From the NCBI GenBank assembly GCA_910577275.1, contig CAJTMW010000038.1, forward strand, positions 1 to 15,117: a stretch of 15,117 bases of DNA, read 5' to 3'. The translations under genes and the position numbers were made by a program. Positions 13,565 to 15,117 of this stretch are shown one piece after another. This DNA is from an uncultured Lachnospiraceae bacterium (GTDB lineage Bacteria; Bacillota; Clostridia; Lachnospirales; Lachnospiraceae). The notes under the pieces were generated by a model, which saw only the letters and a list, made by a program, of their open reading frames with translations, was not told the origin of the DNA and made no database searches. Within the stretch, counting starts at the first letter, position 1; the number at the start of each line of letters is the position of its first letter.

Positions 13565-13851
13565 AGAAACAACTGCAACTGTTTCTCAGAAAATGGATTT
13601 TAAATCCGGATCGTCGATATGTTTTATTTATAGGAATTTCATTTGGATTGGCATTTTTAATTCCAATTTTAGGATGGAATCCATTGCTTCTATTGTGGAT
13701 TGTTAATGGGTGTTTAAGTTATAAAGAAGCAAAATCTAATAGCATAAAGATTTTTAATGCTGTTTTGGTGTTATTGTTTGGCGTATTATTTATAATCAAT
13801 TTGTTTTTAGGTTTTTTGGCACTGATGCAGTATTTTGGATACTTTATCTAA
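13561..13851 (+). CDS. Small multi-pass membrane protein, partner of the secreted protein
   Basis: This 96-residue protein has a basic N-terminus (MKKQLQLFLRKWILNPDRR). A hydrophobic segment at about 20-39 is followed by a second at about 41-53 and a long hydrophobic stretch at about 62-92. This gives probably three membrane passes with a short charged loop, KEAKSNSIK. I do not recognise a family. Its ATG overlaps the secreted-protein stop by 4 bp, so it is made by translational coupling in similar amounts. A small membrane protein co-made with an exported protein could be an immunity protein, an anchor or an export helper. The sequence alone does not decide. Confidence 0.78.
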   Translation: MKKQLQLFLRKWILNPDRRYVLFIGISFGLAFLIPILGWNPLLLLWIVNGCLSYKEAKSNSIKIFNAVLVLLFGVLFIINLFLGFLALMQYFGYFI

Positions 13852-13877
13852 TAATACAAAAATTTTTATCAATAATT

Positions 13878-13913
13878 AGAGTGGAATTCTTTGAATTCCA
13901 CTCTCTTCTTTTT
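13878..13913 (+). terminator. Strong intrinsic terminator after the cassette
   Basis: AGAGTGGAATTC (13878-13889) pairs perfectly with 13893-13904 around a TTT loop. CTTCTTTTT follows. The 12-bp perfect stem starts 26 nt after the membrane-protein stop. The stem is symmetrical and could also stop leftward transcription. Confidence 0.9.
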
Positions 13914-14109
13914 GGAGTAAAAGGTAGCCACTAACAGAGGAACTCTATCTGTGGCTGCTTCATTGTTTTTCTGCCTATTTGTCCAGTAGAGGTCAAATAT
14001 AGAGCAAAAATATCTATTGTAAAAAAGTATAAGAAAAATTTGATTAGATAATCACAGCACAAATGATGTTACATGGGAAGCAAAAAACAACCATGCCCCA
14101 GCGATTATT
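13914..14109. other. Intergenic region between convergent units
   Basis: No gene is seen. A second hairpin lies at 13926-13956 (AGCCAC/GTGGCT with inner AGAG-GAA-CTCT). It could serve as a weak terminator for the leftward regulator gene or for the cassette. The remainder is A+T-rich with no recognisable site. Confidence 0.5.
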
Positions 14110-14916
14110 TTACCGTTTTTTTCTCTGATTGATAGGCGTACCCATTTTCTTTGACTTTTGAAGAATACGGATAAACCAGCGAAATTCTTCTTCCGACAGA
14201 TTTTTATAGTTGATACCGAGCTGCTTGCAATAAAGAAACACCAGCTTCTCCTGACGGCTGCCCTTGAAATTTTCCACCGCGTCCAGATTTTCTTTCAGTT
14301 CATCGGCAACCGTGGTCTGGGGCGCGCTCTCGCTGTCGTTTTTATGAGCTTCCCGGATGTCGCGGATAATCAGGTTTATATCGTCCAGCACCATACGGCT
14401 GAAATATTCATCATCCGTCACATGGGCGGCTTGCAGCACTTTCAGATATGGGTCATCTTCACCGGGACGGTGGCGTTCAATGATTTCATGCCGGATAGAA
14501 TCAACAAGGGAGTTAAGGTTCTGGATTTGCATGTTGGCGATACCGTCCACATAAATTTCAATATCCGCCCAAAATTTGATAAAATCCTTATGAGTGGCAA
14601 GCTCACAGAGCAGCCGGTTATTGATACGCCCGTTTTTTAGAAGCTCCACCATTTCATCGCTCAAATGCAGCTCCATTAAAGGCGTATTTATCTGCTCCCG
14701 GTTTTCTGTCCGGCAAAACAGATAATCGAGTGATACTCCATAAAAATCAGCCAGCGTAATCAGATTCCCGTGGTTGATTTCTTTGTAATCGTTGGCTTCA
14801 TAGCTGGCGAGGGCTGATTTTGAAATGCCGGTCTGCTTTGCCAGCTCTTCCAGCTTCAAGCCCTTATCCTTGCGTAGCTCCCAAAGTCTTTCCTGAATTG
14901 TAGTAGCACCTTTCAC
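14110..14916 (-). CDS. XRE-family regulator with long C-terminal domain
   Basis: This 268-residue protein has an N-terminal Cro/CI helix-turn-helix (about 8-65: ERLWELRKDKGLKLEELAKQTG, then SKSALASYE and NLITLADFYGVSLDYLF). A long acidic alpha-helical C-terminal part of no family I can name follows. Proteins of this type are common regulators in gut Clostridia ICEs. The start is read as GTG 14916. A purine-rich AAAGGGG lies about 10 nt upstream, and the family-like sequence begins just inside. A TATAAT (14961-14966, minus strand) and an operator-like inverted repeat lie upstream, suggesting autoregulation. It faces the secreted-protein cassette convergently and is divergent from the gene starting near 15049. 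Confidence 0.85.
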   Translation of the reverse strand: MKGATTIQERLWELRKDKGLKLEELAKQTGISKSALASYEANDYKEINHGNLITLADFYGVSLDYLFCRTENREQINTPLMELHLSDEMVELLKNGRINNRLLCELATHKDFIKFWADIEIYVDGIANMQIQNLNSLVDSIRHEIIERHRPGEDDPYLKVLQAAHVTDDEYFSRMVLDDINLIIRDIREAHKNDSESAPQTTVADELKENLDAVENFKGSRQEKLVFLYCKQLGINYKNLSEEEFRWFIRILQKSKKMGTPINQRKKR

Positions 14917-14960
14917 GGCGCACGCACCCCTTTCTGCGGCTGGCTGCCGCCGTCAATCCC

Positions 14961-14993
14961 ATTATACCATACCATTTCCATAAGCGTGGAAAT
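14961..14993 (-). promoter_or_regulatory. Promoter and operator-like repeat of the XRE gene
   Basis: On the minus strand TATAAT (14961-14966) forms the -10, with no good -35. ATTTCCA at 14974-14980 is mirrored by TGGAAAT at 14987-14993 around a 6-nt centre. The repeat lies where the -35 would be, as expected for a Cro/CI-type dimer site controlling both divergent genes. Confidence 0.55.
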
Positions 14994-15048
14994 TTTTGAT
15001 TTTTGCCGCGATTTCCTACTTTATGGACATACGGCACAGGGTACAAAA

Positions 15049-15117
15049 ATGACCTATGATAAAGGCAGTTCATCGATGGATTATTCCAATCGAATGACCG
15101 GCCTGTATGGGATATGC
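15049..15117 (+). CDS. Start of an unidentified rightward gene (partial)
   Basis: An open frame begins at ATG 15049 with MTYDKGSSSMDYSNRMTGLY and runs off the window end. AGGG (15037-15040) lies 8 nt upstream. It is divergent from the XRE regulator across a 132-bp control region, as ICE regulator/target pairs often are. Only 23 residues are visible, too few to name a family. The frame could still be spurious. Confidence 0.4.
   Translation, partial: MTYDKGSSSMDYSNRMTGLYGIC

Noticed and set aside
14158..14640. 160-residue + frame opposite the XRE regulator
   Set aside because: The minus-strand gene has a clear HTH domain and promoter; the + frame is its complement shadow.
1..15117. CRISPR array, tRNA genes, insertion-sequence transposases
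   Set aside because: No regularly spaced long repeats, no cloverleaf-like CCA-terminated sequences and no DDE or HUH transposase motifs were seen.

Overview
The window reads as accessory DNA of a low-to-mid G+C Firmicute. A gut Lachnospiraceae/Clostridia host is my inference. It rests on purine-rich coding strands, strong GGAGG ribosome sites, and a gene set known from Tn1549/CD1115-type integrative and conjugative elements (ICEs). No rRNA, tRNA, CRISPR array or transposase was seen. All family names come from memory of the proteins; no search was run.

Region 1 (1-2535) looks like the int end of a Tn916-family element. A long gene-free and highly structured leader (1-443) precedes a small DUF6462-type putative excisionase (444-632). 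Next comes a 58-aa ribbon-helix-helix repressor (740-916), too short to be picked up easily, with a sigma-A promoter overlapped by a 12-bp inverted-repeat operator. A complete Tn916-type tyrosine integrase follows (959-2194). Beyond it, 2195-2535 holds two clusters of 11-bp tandem repeats that look like integrase arm sites.

Region 2 (2536-12392) looks like the opposite, partition/replication end of a Tn1549-type ICE. A bidirectional terminator-like hairpin is followed by DUF6075 and DUF3970 proteins, ParA, ParB and a DUF6017 replication-initiator-like protein. A perfect 31-bp palindrome, a promoter and a small basic protein come next, then an intrinsic terminator. After that are a membrane-anchored unknown protein, a hairpin-rich intergenic region, PcfB, the VirD4-like coupling protein (CD1115 family), an InlB B-repeat surface protein, a class B sortase and a Maff2 protein. 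Maff2 ends early, and the VirB4/VirB6/relaxase genes that normally follow are absent, so the ICE backbone appears to be broken at about 12385.

Region 3 (12393-15117) differs in content. A small Cro/CI-type regulator is followed by an A+T-rich two-gene cassette: a secreted protein of unknown function, translationally coupled to a small multi-pass membrane protein, closed by a strong terminator. A convergent XRE-family regulator with its own operator-like repeat comes next. The start of a rightward gene runs off the end of the window.

Most interesting: the unexplained secreted-plus-membrane cassette at 12.5-13.9 kb; the 31-bp palindrome and the ~22-bp iteron-like repeats inside the initiator gene, as candidate centromere and origin; the hairpin pair before pcfB; and the int-end/par-end junction near 2.5 kb, which suggests tandem or circular ICE DNA.
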